NCBI GenBank assembly: GCA_035222895.1
Contig: JAVYIG010000698.1
Coordinates: 62,001 to 126,000, forward strand
Direction: 5' to 3'
Source of the DNA: Strongylocentrotus droebachiensis
Lineage: Eukaryota; Echinodermata; Echinoidea; Camarodonta; Strongylocentrotidae
DNA length: 64,000 nt
Shown here: piece by piece, positions 12,164 through 21,924 of the stretch
Layout of the letters: every line of letters begins with the position of its first letter
How positions within the stretch are numbered: the stretch's first letter is position 1
The notes under the pieces: model-generated
Told to the model about the DNA's origin: nothing
Database searches by the model: none
What the model saw: the letters and a program-made list of their open reading frames with translations, nothing else
Translations under genes and position numbers: made by a program

Positions 12164-12946
12164 CCCTATTTAGCCCGGGGGGGGGGGGCTTTAGAAGCCC
12201 CCCCCCCCTTGACATTTTACGCGATAATTTTTTAACGCAAGAAAATCTTGCACTGAAATTTTGTGACTTTTTTCTCTCGAGTCTTGCGCATCTTCTGAAA
12301 GAATTTTTTTGAAAATCAAACCTACCATTATGAAGTCACGTGTCATTTTGTCTTTGCATGTCAGCCCGAAAATTGCTCATTTTTGTGATTTGTGTACAAA
12401 ACATATGGAAATCTCATTTTTCAAATAAAGAGATAAAACATTGGTTATTTGGTCTTGTTTATAGTTTAGGTGTTTATTTTTGGATCCAAATAGTTGAATT
12501 ATAGTTGGAAATAAAATAAAACAATAAAAACAATAAACTACATAAGTTAAAAAAAACAAAGAAATACATACAAAATTATCAAAACAATAGATAACATAAG
12601 GAATAACCCTGGTTTTTCAATGTTTTGTGTTGTATTATTATTCCAAATGGTCTAAAAAATATATGTAGTGAGAAAGAATGCTTAAAATATGAATAATGTC
12701 TGATTTATGGGCAAAAATGTGAATTTGATGACCTTATTTGCATAAATTACCATAAATATGCTAATGAGTGAATTTTTCAAAAAATTAAAATTACCATAGT
12801 ATTCTATACACTTCACTTGACATGTATGCAAATTTTCGCGACGATCGGGCGTTTCACGGCCGAGATCATAGGGGGGGGGGGCCTTAGAAGCCCCCCCCCC
12901 CCCCCCCCGGGCTACGCAGTTTCAAAATAGCCCGGGCTAAATAGGG
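12164..12946. mobile_element. 783-bp non-autonomous element with TTAA target duplication
   Basis: Perfect 16-bp terminal inverted repeats CCCTATTTAGCCCGGG are flanked on both sides by TTAA (12160-12163 and 12947-12950). TTAA duplication plus ends starting CCC(T/A) is the piggyBac pattern (Kolobok also uses TTAA), so a piggyBac-like MITE is the best guess. Just inside both ends are poly-G/poly-C tracts around TTAGAAGCCCCCC. No transposase frame is present. It lies in NLR intron 2. Confidence 0.8.
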
Positions 12947-12950
12947 TTAA

Positions 12951-13680
12951 ACCTATTTCAGTCGTTCAATTTCTGTACAGATCAAGACTCTCTGCCTTCA
13001 TGATGTTGAGTACCTCACACCAGCCTCATCACATGATGACAGCTAGTAAACAAAAGTTATATAAAGAGAAACATACATGTTGATCTAGAAGTATATGTAA
13101 ATTAATGAAATTGAAAATATATTTGGCAAATTAACGTAACCTTCATATTGTAGTTATGTTCAAGATGAGCTGGGTATTACTCAGCGTCCTGTGTTTGTTT
13201 TTGTTCATAAATATTTTGGATGGATGCAATTACTCAGATGAATACGCAGTAGTTACATGTACTACGGCTATAATAGTAAAACTTAGTCCTATAAATCTTT
13301 TTTGATGCATTTTCTGCGCCCACTACCCTGAACTAACCGATTTCTGAACTTAACCCAGCACTATAATCTATAATAAACCGTAAGACTAAACCTAAGCTCA
13401 AAGCCTATTTGCAGCTCTCATGCGGATCCTATATATATTTGTGACTTAATAAAGCCCAGAACATTTGTCAACTGAGCTTAGCCATACACATACATGTATA
13501 TTGGAGCACCCAGTTATATTTGCAGTCATTCAATAAATACATGTATTCTGGTAATGTACTTTAATGAATCACTGTTTGTATCACTATGTAGTGAGAAAAT
13601 GCACTATGGCTGTGTTTGTCGATCCTCCTGTTGTTTTAACGCATGCCCATCAACAATTTTTCTGTGCTTTCCATCCTGTA
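12951..13680. other. anonymous intron sequence before LRR repeats
   Basis: No gene supported. From about 13330 to 13500 it contains a diverged extra copy of the intron block that recurs at 13690, 14447 and 15206 (CCATACACATACATGTATAT and flanks), suggesting an older fourth duplication step. Confidence 0.5.
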
Positions 13681-13926
13681 CTATCCAAATTCTTAACTTG
13701 ATCCCTGCACTAAAAAGTATTCCTATCACTAAACCTGAGCTCAAACCTATTTGTAGCCCTTATCCAAATCCTATATTTGACTATATAAAGCCCATTGCAT
13801 TTGTCACTCAAGCATAGCCATACACATACATGTATATCAGAGCACCCAGTTTAATTTTTCAGTAATTCAATTAAAACGTGTACTCTGGTAATGTACTTGT
13901 ATGAATCACTGTTTGTATACATGTAG

Positions 13927-14094
13927 GTCCAGACTGTCGAGCTTGAAGATGTTAGGTGTCCAACATCAGCCTCTTCACATTACCTAGGAGATGCTTTGTG
14001 TTCCATGCCAAACCTGACTGACCTGACACTATGGGGAAAGGAGTTCAAGGAGGAGTTCTATTCTGCACTGAATGCAAAGGCGTCAACCTTACAG
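13927..14094 (+). CDS. NLR gene, LRR exon A
   Basis: A 168-bp phase-0 exon encoding 56 residues, VQTVELEDVRCPTSAS through NAKASTLQ, with an LRR-type core (LCSMPNLTDLTLWG). It is bounded by an acceptor ending TGTAG and donor GTGTGTAT. Exons 14677-14844 and 15432-15599 have the same length and near-identical sequence, so this is one of three tandem copies. One exon encoding two LRR units of about 28 residues fits the usual exon organisation of NLR leucine-rich repeats, which form the sensing surface. Introns around it repeat with a period of about 750 bp. Confidence 0.85.
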
Positions 14095-14676
14095 GTGTGT
14101 ATGTGTGTTTGTACTCTGTATCCATGCTATGATGAATTCATGTACACATGCAGCAGTGGAGATGACTATTAGGAGTTACTAGTATGATATTTTAACAACA
14201 TGCAGTCAATAATTTTTCAACGTGTTAATTTTTTTATATGAAAATGTATAATAGTCTTAGCAGACAAAGGAACAGTATTATAAAAAGAGGGGTTTTCATG
14301 TGCAGTGTAAGATACAGAATTCAGATGGCTCGGGTTAAAAATATGATGTTCTGCAAAAAACATCACTTTTAAAGGATTGCCTCAGAAAAGATATTTTGGT
14401 TTAATGAAGACTAACTTAAAGTTTTTAAGTAAGCTTTTTGGGGGGGACTTGATCCCTGCACCAAAAAGTATTCCTATCACTAAACCTGAACTCAAACCTA
14501 TTTGTAGCCCTTATCCAAATCCTATATTTGACTATATAAAGCCCATTGCATTTGTCACCCAAGCATAGCCATACACATACATGTATATCAGAGCACCCAG
14601 TTATATTTGCAGTAATTCAATGAAAACGTGTACTCTGGTAATGTACTTGTATGAATCACTGTTTGTATACATGTAG

Positions 14677-14844
14677 GTCGGACGTGTCGTGCTTAAAGAT
14701 GTTGAGTGTCCAACATCAGCCTCTTCAAATTACCTAGTGGATGCTTTGTGTTCCATGCCAAACCTGACTGAACTGAAACTATGGGGAAAGGAGTTCCAGG
14801 AGGAGTTCTATTCTACACTGAATGCAAAGGCGTCAACCTTACAG
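14677..14844 (+). CDS. NLR gene, LRR exon B
   Basis: Second of three 168-bp phase-0 LRR exons. It encodes VGRVVLKDVECPTSASSN onward, then LCSMPNLTELKLWGKEF, ending NAKASTLQ at donor GTATGTAT. It differs from exon A at a limited number of codons, mostly in the variable positions around the LxxLxL strand (TDLTLWG against TELKLWG), the solvent-exposed residues expected to vary in a recognition surface. The flanking intron (for example the ATCCCTGCAC to TATATCAGAGCACCC block at about 14450-14600) is also duplicated, showing that the duplication unit was exon plus intron. Confidence 0.85.
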
Positions 14845-15431
14845 GTATGTATGTGTGTTTGTACTCTATATCCATGCCATGATGAATTCAGGTACACATG
14901 CAGCAGTGGAGATGAATTTAAGGAGTTATGATATTTTAGCAACATGCTGTCAATATTTTGTCAACGTGTTAATTTTTTTATATGAAAATGTATAATAGTC
15001 TTAGCAGACAAAGGAACAGTATTATAAAAAGAGGGGTTTTCATGTGCAGTGTAAGATACAGAATTCAGATGGCTCGAGTTAAAAATATGATGTTCTGCAA
15101 AAAACATCACTTTTAAAGGATTGCCTCAGAAAAGATATTTTGGTTTAATGAAGACTAACTTAAAGTTTTTAAGTAAGCTTTTTTTTTTTTGGGGGGGGGG
15201 GACTTGATCCCTGCACCAAAAAGTATTCCTATCACTAAACCTGAGCTCAAACCTATTTGTAGCCCTTATCCAAATCCTATATTTGACTATATAAAGCCCA
15301 TTGCATTTGTCACCCAAGCATAGCCATACACATACATGTATATCAGAGCACCCAGTTATATTTGCAGTAATTCAATGAAAACGTGTACTCTGGTAATGTA
15401 CTTGTATGAATCACTGTTTGTATACATGTAG

Positions 15432-15599
15432 GTCGACGCTGTCTGGCTTCAAGATGTTGAGTGTCCAACATCAGCCTCTTCACATTACCTAGCAGATGCT
15501 TTGTGTTCCATGCCAAACCTGACTTGCCTGGAACTAGTTGGAAAGGAGTTCCAGGAGGAGTTATATTCTACACTGAATGCAAAGCCGTCAACCTTACAG
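15432..15599 (+). CDS. NLR gene, LRR exon C
   Basis: Third 168-bp phase-0 LRR exon, beginning VDAVWLQDVECPTSAS, with LCSMPNLTCLELVGKEF at the core and ending NAKPSTLQ before donor GTATGTAT. The strand residues TCLELVG differ from TDLTLWG and TELKLWG of exons A and B, while the backbone is nearly constant. This copy is followed by a 2-kb intron carrying a tandem-repeat element (15684-16660), then the terminal exons. Confidence 0.85.
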
Positions 15600-15683
15600 G
15601 TATGTATGTGTGTTTGTACTCTATATCCATGTCATGATGAATTCATGTACACATGCAGCAGTGGAGATGAGTTTAAGGAGTTT

Positions 15684-16660
15684 TTATGCCTCAGTTACGA
15701 AGTAGCCAGAGGCATTATGTTTTCGGGTTGTCCGTCCGTAAGTCTGTACACACGTCTGTACGTACGTACGTCCCGTTCTCGTGATCACGTTATCTGAAGA
15801 ACCGATTGATGGATTCCTGCCAAACTTTGGTCATGTATGTATCTTGCAGAGCCGATGAATTGATTAGATTTTGGGGTCACGAGGTCAAAGGTCAAAGGTC
15901 ACAGGGCTCATTATGTATGCAAAAACAGCTCGTGATCGCGTTATCTGAAGAACCGATTGATGGATTCCTGCCAAACTTTGGTCATGTATGTATCTTGCAG
16001 AGCCAATGAAATGATTAGATTTTGGGGTTGCGAGGTCAAAGGTCAAAGGTCACAGGGCTCATTATGTATGCAAAAACAGCTCGTGATCACGTTATCTGAA
16101 GAACCGATTGATGGATTCCTGCCAAACTTTAGTTATGTATGTATCTTGCAGAGCCAATGAACTGAATAGATTTTGGGGTCACGAGGTCAAAGGTCACAGG
16201 GCTCATTATGTATGCAAAAACAGCTCGTGATCACGTTATCTCAAGAACCGATTGATGGATTCTTGCCAAAATTAGGTCATGTATGTTACTTGCAGAGCCA
16301 ATGAACTGAGTAGATTCTTGGTTTATAAGGTCAAAGGTCAAAGGTCATGGGCTCATTATGTATGCAAAAATAGCTTGTGAACGCATTCTCATTAGAACTG
16401 ACAGATGGATTACTATTTAACTCAGGACATCTTGCAGAGCCAATAAACTGAGTAAATTTTAGGGTCATGAGGTCAAAGATCAAAGGGTCATATATGTATA
16501 TGAGAAATTGCTTGTAATCACGATATTCTGAGAACCTGTTAATGAATTACAATTGAACTTGAATTCGAAAAATTTCTTCTGTTTTGGTTTGTAATATTGC
16601 TCTATGACGGAGGCATCATTTTCGACTGCGCGCAGTCGAATTCCATCTATTTTTTTTTTG
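15684..16660. repeat. ~151-bp tandem-repeat element (TTATGCCTC...GAGGCAT type)
   Basis: Opens TTATGCCTCAGTTACGAAG, AGAGGCATTATGTTTTCGGG, TTGTCCGTCCG and closes TATGACGGAGGCATCATTTT, CGACTGCGCGCAGTCGAATT. Between these are about five units (TCACGTTATCTGAAGAACC, TGATGGATTCCTGCCAAAC, GAGGTCAAAGGTCAAAGG, CTCATTATGTATGC). The first units repeat every 151 bp and later ones decay. It resembles dispersed elements common in marine invertebrates (from memory). It sits in the NLR intron between LRR exon C and exon 17175. Confidence 0.8.
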
Positions 16661-17174
16661 GGGGGGGGGAGAGTGTTGTGTTACTAGTTACGCAATAATA
16701 CAATTTCAGTATAAACAGATCACTGAAGTACTCTAAAGACTAATAGATACAAATAGTTTAAATCAATTCATAAGGTTTGAATAATGTCATCATGGGTCTG
16801 AGAGTATACGTCAGATTGAATAGTCACTAAACAAGGATGGATATCTTGATCACAGTGTACTTATTTTAAGCACAGTTTTTGTTTTTGTTCTTGATGTTTT
16901 GGACAGGTGCATGATAAGGGAGGAGGGGGTGTCAGCATAAAGTTCTGTTGAAATATTGACCAGTTCAATCAACATAGCTTTTTTGTATGTGTGTGTATTT
17001 GGTGGGGAGGGGCGGTGTATAAGAGGTGTCAGTGTAACAAGGACACTAAGTCTATATGCCAGAGAGAGTACTGACCTGGTATGTACATGTATGGTATAGT
17101 ATTTCAGCCAGACTTGAATGGAGGAAAACTACATGAATCACTATCACCAAGCATGCCCATACATTTCTTTTCAG
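16661..17174. other. anonymous intron sequence
   Basis: No gene or repeat recognised apart from short G-rich runs. Confidence 0.5.
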
Positions 17175-17272
17175 GATTCTTTTCCTCAATTCAGTAATGG
17201 AAATTTCTTGTTCAATGGAGAGTACCAAGCGGATTTTGATTCATTCCTGCAGTCACTCACTGACTCTCGACG
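17175..17272 (+). CDS. NLR gene, penultimate coding exon
   Basis: A 98-bp exon after a pyrimidine-rich acceptor (ATTTCTTTTCAG) and before a consensus donor GTAAGTGA. In phase 0 it reads DSFPQFSNGNFLFNGEYQ then ADFDSFLQSLTDSR, leaving two bases (phase 2). That partial codon is completed correctly by the next exon at 18958 (CG+G, Arg). It caps the LRR array; no known domain is recognised. The splice signals are strong, so its inclusion in the transcript is likely. Confidence 0.75.
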
Positions 17273-18957
17273 GTAAGTGAACTATTAAACATAATGAATT
17301 ACAAATTAATTTTATTGCTATACAACTTACTCCTAGATCCTAATCAAATGATTGGTTAAGCAGGGTCATGTGTGATTCCTTTACTGAGAATATTACATGT
17401 TTTTCCATGAAAAAGCATGCTATAGTTTCTAGTACTATTTAACGATCTTTCCACAGCAGGGCATGTAGAGTTTAATATGCTTTATATACTGTGTGTGGAT
17501 TAATACATGTATATCACTGTGCATTGATGCTTGTAGAGGTAAGTGCCCCTATCCCTGTGTTCGCGCTAAATTAAGCCTATTAAATTTGGATTTATTTATC
17601 AGCGATAATTACTAAGAACAATCTTGAAAGTCTCTTTAAATCAAATAACAAGGATCTAGGATATTTTTCGTATAAAAAAAATGGTGGATGTTTTATTCGT
17701 TCATTACAGGATCTATCTGCTCTTGTTGAGGCCGGTTAGGCACCTATCCTATTCAGACTGACGGCTGTGAACAATATATACAAGTGTCCCCAATAAACAT
17801 ATGTTTTAGTTTTCTTGGGTTGTATTCTGTGCAATATACTTTATTACGTCTGCTACATTCAAAAAGTGAAAATTATGTTAATTATCATAAATTGAGGTTG
17901 CATGGAATGGGACTAATTGTAGGTGTTGGTGCAGATTTATCTCTAAACTGTACAAATACATAGCCAGCTTTACATAGAAATTCTTGCTATCGCCAATATG
18001 CCCAAAATGCACAGATGAAGCCTGTCTAAAGTAACTTTGAGCCAATGTACATAGGTACGTCTCTGAAAGCTACATCTAGGTTCTTTATTTTTGGTGACGG
18101 CAGCAATGACAAACAAGAGAAAGATCCTCCAAATCTTATCGATGTCTAGATTAAAACAATGGAAGGACCTTCTTGAAACTTCAAGAAAATGACAGGCTTA
18201 ACTTTAGAATATCCCACCAGAATGGAGTATGTCCATTGGTCATCTAAAAAGCCAACGAACCCTTTAATGTAGTCACATCCTTTAATATTTCAGCCAAGGT
18301 TTCACTCTTGCCAATGAACATAACCAACGAAAGGTGACATTATTATTTCTATGCTTGTACTTGCTCTTTCCAATCACACCACCAAATATGTTAATTTTAG
18401 TATGTGTAAAATATTTCATACGTTTTAAGTAATGATCCACTCTTGAAAGCGTTGAGAATCGTTGATGAATCACTGTGTGTACTGTCAGAAAATAGAGTAC
18501 ACAGACACACAATCACAGCCGGCGACTTGGTCACCAAACTATCCCAGAGTGCATTTGAAACGAGGCCTGAATGTAACATGCTGGTATTTGTAATATATTG
18601 GTGATATCGAGAATTAATCAAAGACTTTTCTTATTTATCTTTGCTTTAACAGGAAACATTTTTTCATTAGCATAAAAGAAAGCATGAATTTCAGAATACC
18701 ACCTCAGGCCTTCGGTGCCTAGGCCGTGTAACATTGAAAGTTACTATTAATATTATCCAAAATCTTGATTGTACATGCAGGTTTCCCTGATACATGTATC
18801 TTCTTTGTTACAGGTAAATACAATGCTTAAACAATTAATTGCAGCAAAAGTGGAGATTTTTACAATTGATTGGATTGTTAGTCACTTCATATGTTACAGG
18901 GCCCAGATCCTATCCCCCAAACCTATATTTTATCTTCTTTCCTCAACATCAATGCAG
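17273..18957. other. anonymous last intron of the NLR gene
   Basis: A 1.7-kb AT-rich intron. No LRR-like exon in phase, no RNA gene and no clear repeat were seen. Confidence 0.5.
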
Positions 18958-19048
18958 GGAGGGTGCATTTGACTTTACAGACTCGGACGAGGAGGTTAGC
19001 GTCTCGGACGAGGATGATGACGTCTTGGACGAGGAGGATGACCTATGA
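18958..19048 (+). CDS. NLR gene, terminal coding exon with acidic tail
   Basis: After acceptor AACATCAATGCAG the frame joins the previous exon to give REGAFDFTDSDEEVSVSDED, then DDVLDEEDDL and a TGA stop. The C-terminus is therefore about 30 residues of very high Asp/Glu content with interspersed Ser, some in SD-E/D contexts typical of casein kinase 2 sites (inference). The tail is encoded by a short imperfect repeat of the type TCGGACGAGGA. A 210-bp direct duplication starts inside this exon and runs into the 3' region. A candidate poly(A) signal lies at 19599-19604. Confidence 0.75.
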
Positions 19049-19437
19049 TGGACATCACAGCCATCAGAATACCTTCAACCATCAAGATCGCATAGCTGGA
19101 TTATGTGCTGCTCGATCGTATAGAACTATCTCCAAGAGGGTTCTACGACACTTGCTACTGTGACAGTCTTTCTGCGTCGGCTTCCTACACTAACCAAAAT
19201 TCCAGCTTCAACCTCAGAAGAGGAGGATTACGTCTCAGACGAGGAGGATGACCTATGATGGACATCACAGCCATCAGAATACCTTCGAGAGCCACACAAT
19301 GGCAGTGCACAACCATCCAGATTGCACAGTTTGATTATGTGCTACTGGATCATATAGAACTATCTCCGAGTCGGTTGTACGACAGTTGTTCCGCGTCGGT
19401 TTCCTACACTTACCAAAATGTTAACTTCAACTTCAGG
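19021..19437 (+). repeat. 210-bp direct duplication of the NLR gene 3' end
   Basis: GACGAGGAGGATGACCTATG at 19028 recurs at 19238, a 210-bp offset. The following ~200 bp also match (GACATCACAGCCATCAGAAT; TATAGAACTATCTCC; GCGTCGG.TTCCTACACT). The duplicated unit includes the last codons of the acidic tail, its TGA and the 3' region. The second copy is not reachable in frame because of the first stop. Confidence 0.85.
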
Positions 19438-19598
19438 CCTTACATATTACTGTAAACATAAAATTATAATATTTAACACTAGAAATGAAACAGCAAATTC
19501 AATGAACTTCATATCACAACATAGCAACGTTATATTCATACACAATAAATATATCATATTACGTGTACCTAACCGTAAACATTATTACCTGAACTCAA

Positions 19599-19604
19599 AA
19601 TAAA
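19599..19604 (+). promoter_or_regulatory. candidate poly(A) signal of the NLR gene
   Basis: AATAAA about 550 bp after the stop codon; another AATAAA is at 19544-19549. There is no transcript evidence, so the choice between them is open. Confidence 0.35.
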
Positions 19605-20189
19605 GTGCGACCATAACCCTATATATTTCATAAAGTATAGCCTGGATCATAGGATCAAAGGTTGACCCTCATCCATTTTTTCCCCTCATCCACAGGATTC
19701 CTTTACATCTACAATCATGCAAAATTCCATATTTACATCACTTGGTCAAACTAAAATTTATATTAAAAAATTTTACCAAAGCAAAAATCAATCATATACT
19801 GCATTCAATTTATTTTACATGACAGATTATGACTTTAAACGTAAACACAATAACAAAAAAATTGATGGTCGAAATAAAAACACTTTTTCATGAATTTCTT
19901 TTCTCTTAGATTTGTTTGATCAATACATTTTTCAATTTCATGATAAAATTATATAGCTGACATAATATTGTCAAACAACGTAAACGTTTGTTCCACTGGG
20001 CTGAAAACAATTCTGTTCTTACCACCATGACAAGCAGCTGGTCAACCAGTTGTGTTACTTAATATCCCAAGGTGTAACGCCTGATCATTAGCAATTCAGA
20101 AAAAAATAGCTGTGAAGGATGACTTACTGAAATCTTTTATTTTTGTCTGCACTCATAGAAGTAAGTTGCAAGAATGAAATTTGAAACTT

Positions 20190-20337
20190 GGGCCCTGTTT
20201 TATGAAACTTGTTATCAATAACAAGTTGCAATAACTATTATAAGCTATTGAAATTGTTGCATTTGAATGGTTGAGAGCCAATTTGTCATAGAAAATGTGA
20301 CACTTGTTATTGGTAGCAAGTTTTATGAAACAGGACC
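20190..20337. mobile_element. small MITE, GGGCCCTGTTTTATGAAACTT ends
   Basis: About 148 bp whose ends are inverted copies: left GGGCCCTGTTTTATGAAAC then TTGTTAT; right GCAAGTTTTATGAAACAGG then ACC. The core is AT-rich and non-coding. A similar half-end (GGGTGTTTCATAAAGCTG) occurs near 3147, next to the LINE relic. The target duplication is not obvious. Confidence 0.6.
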
Positions 20338-20759
20338 GAGAGTTCCTTTGAGCTAGTTTGTCTGGAAATTGGATTTCGTTACGATCGAGGGCCCTCTTGC
20401 TTCAAAAGTTGCAATGTCAAACACAACATTACTCAAAAAGTAAACACAATTACTAAATACATGACCCCAATTGGTTGAAAATGTAATTTTGATTTCAACT
20501 TTTTATGGAAGAGTCCCCAGAATGCAATATTGACTTTGAGGTTGTTTTGTAATGTGTTTGTAATTTTATTAAGTATTTAAATTACCATGTTGTACTTAAT
20601 TGTATGCATTTTGGTCAGGCTCACACAAGTTGCGTTTACACAGTTGGGCCCCGAAAGTTTACATGTACTGGGAAGAAACTCATTTTACTCAGATTTTCTC
20701 AACTTCATTCGTTCCTATCAGGAGTCACTCATCTCAGAGTAATTAGTGATGTATATACT

Positions 20760-21400
20760 ATATATATTAAACAGAGACCATATTTGTTATCTCCCTGAAG
20801 GTCGAAGTTGGTAGGAATGAGTGAAATTGTGATAATGTATATCTGGCCCGACTCTACATGTATGTACATCTACAATTCAGGGATTATTCCAGTACTTGAT
20901 TTTTTTGTTGTCTTTTTCCATTTTTAACTATCAGTAGATATGTACCAAGTTTGTGTGCCTTATGCTATGTATGTACTATAAACAGAGACAAAATTTGTTG
21001 TATCTTCCTGAAGTGAAAAGTTGGCAGGAATGAGCGAAACTGTGATAATGTTTATCTGGCCCAACTCTACAATTAAGGAATTATTCCAGTACTTGACAAT
21101 ATTTTGTTTTTCTTCTCCATCTTCTTCCATTTGAACTATCAGTAGATGTGTACCAAAGTTTTGTGTGCCTTATGCTTTGTATATACTATAAACAGAAAGA
21201 GAATTTGTCTATCTGCCTGAAGTGAAAAGTTGGCAGGAATGAGTGAAGTTGTGATAATGTATATCTGGATCAACTACATGTATATACATACCACAATTCA
21301 AGGATTATTTCAGTACTTAATAGCATTGTTGTATTTTTGTTCTTCCATTTTAACTATCAGGCCTATGAGTAGATGTGTACCAAGTTGTGTGTGCCTTATG
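20760..21400. repeat. ~211-bp tandem repeat, three copies
   Basis: AACAGAGACCATATTTGTT (20770), AACAGAGACAAAATTTGTT (20981) and AACAGAAAGAGAATTTGTC (21193) mark three units. Each continues with CCTGAAG..GAAGTTGG, AGGAATGAG, GTGATAATGT.TATCTGG, GATTATT.CAGTACTT and AACTATCAG. Sequence from 21401 to 21924 is anonymous. Confidence 0.8.
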
Positions 21401-21924
21401 CTGAAGGCATGCATGTATGAACAAAGTGGTCATGTGATTTGATATTAACCTTGATGCCAAGAGCTACTTGTATAGGAGGGAAATATGCATTGAAATCCTG
21501 AACTCTGTGACATGTAGAAAATGTCAAAATCACCTTTTCCAATACAAACCAGCATACCAGTGTGTGTTTACTGTAGGACATACTTTCTATCAGTGTATAA
21601 ATCAATATTCTTTGAAGGTACATGATTTTTATGAGAAAGATGTAGCAATAAAAGAATGTTTCCAACCTCAAGAAGAAAATCTGATCACTGTTATTCGAAT
21701 CAGATGATCTTATAGTTTGTAAGTTTACAGCCTTGTATGTATATGATATGCAAAGAATTCTAAATTAACTGAAATGGAAATGTCATTACATCTGGAATAT
21801 GTTCATAACAATCATGTTTGTGCATACCATGTTTATGTGTACAGAGTATGTGCCAAAGATTAAAGTATTTTTGTATGTCTTATTCCGAGTCTGAATTCAT
21901 GATTTATTTGTAAGGTTTAAATCC

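Larger units (their letters stand above)
13690..15680 (+). repeat. ~750-bp tandem duplication units carrying LRR exons
   Basis: Exon starts at 13927, 14677 and 15432 give periods of 750 and 755 bp. Each unit has the intron block CAAAAAGTATTCCTATCAC, CCTATTTGTAGCCCTTATCC, TATATAAAGCCCATTGCAT and GTATACATGTAG acceptor, then the 168-bp exon and the CAGCAGTGGAGATGA block. Intron similarity is about as high as exon similarity, indicating recent unequal duplication rather than conservation of exons alone. Confidence 0.9.
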
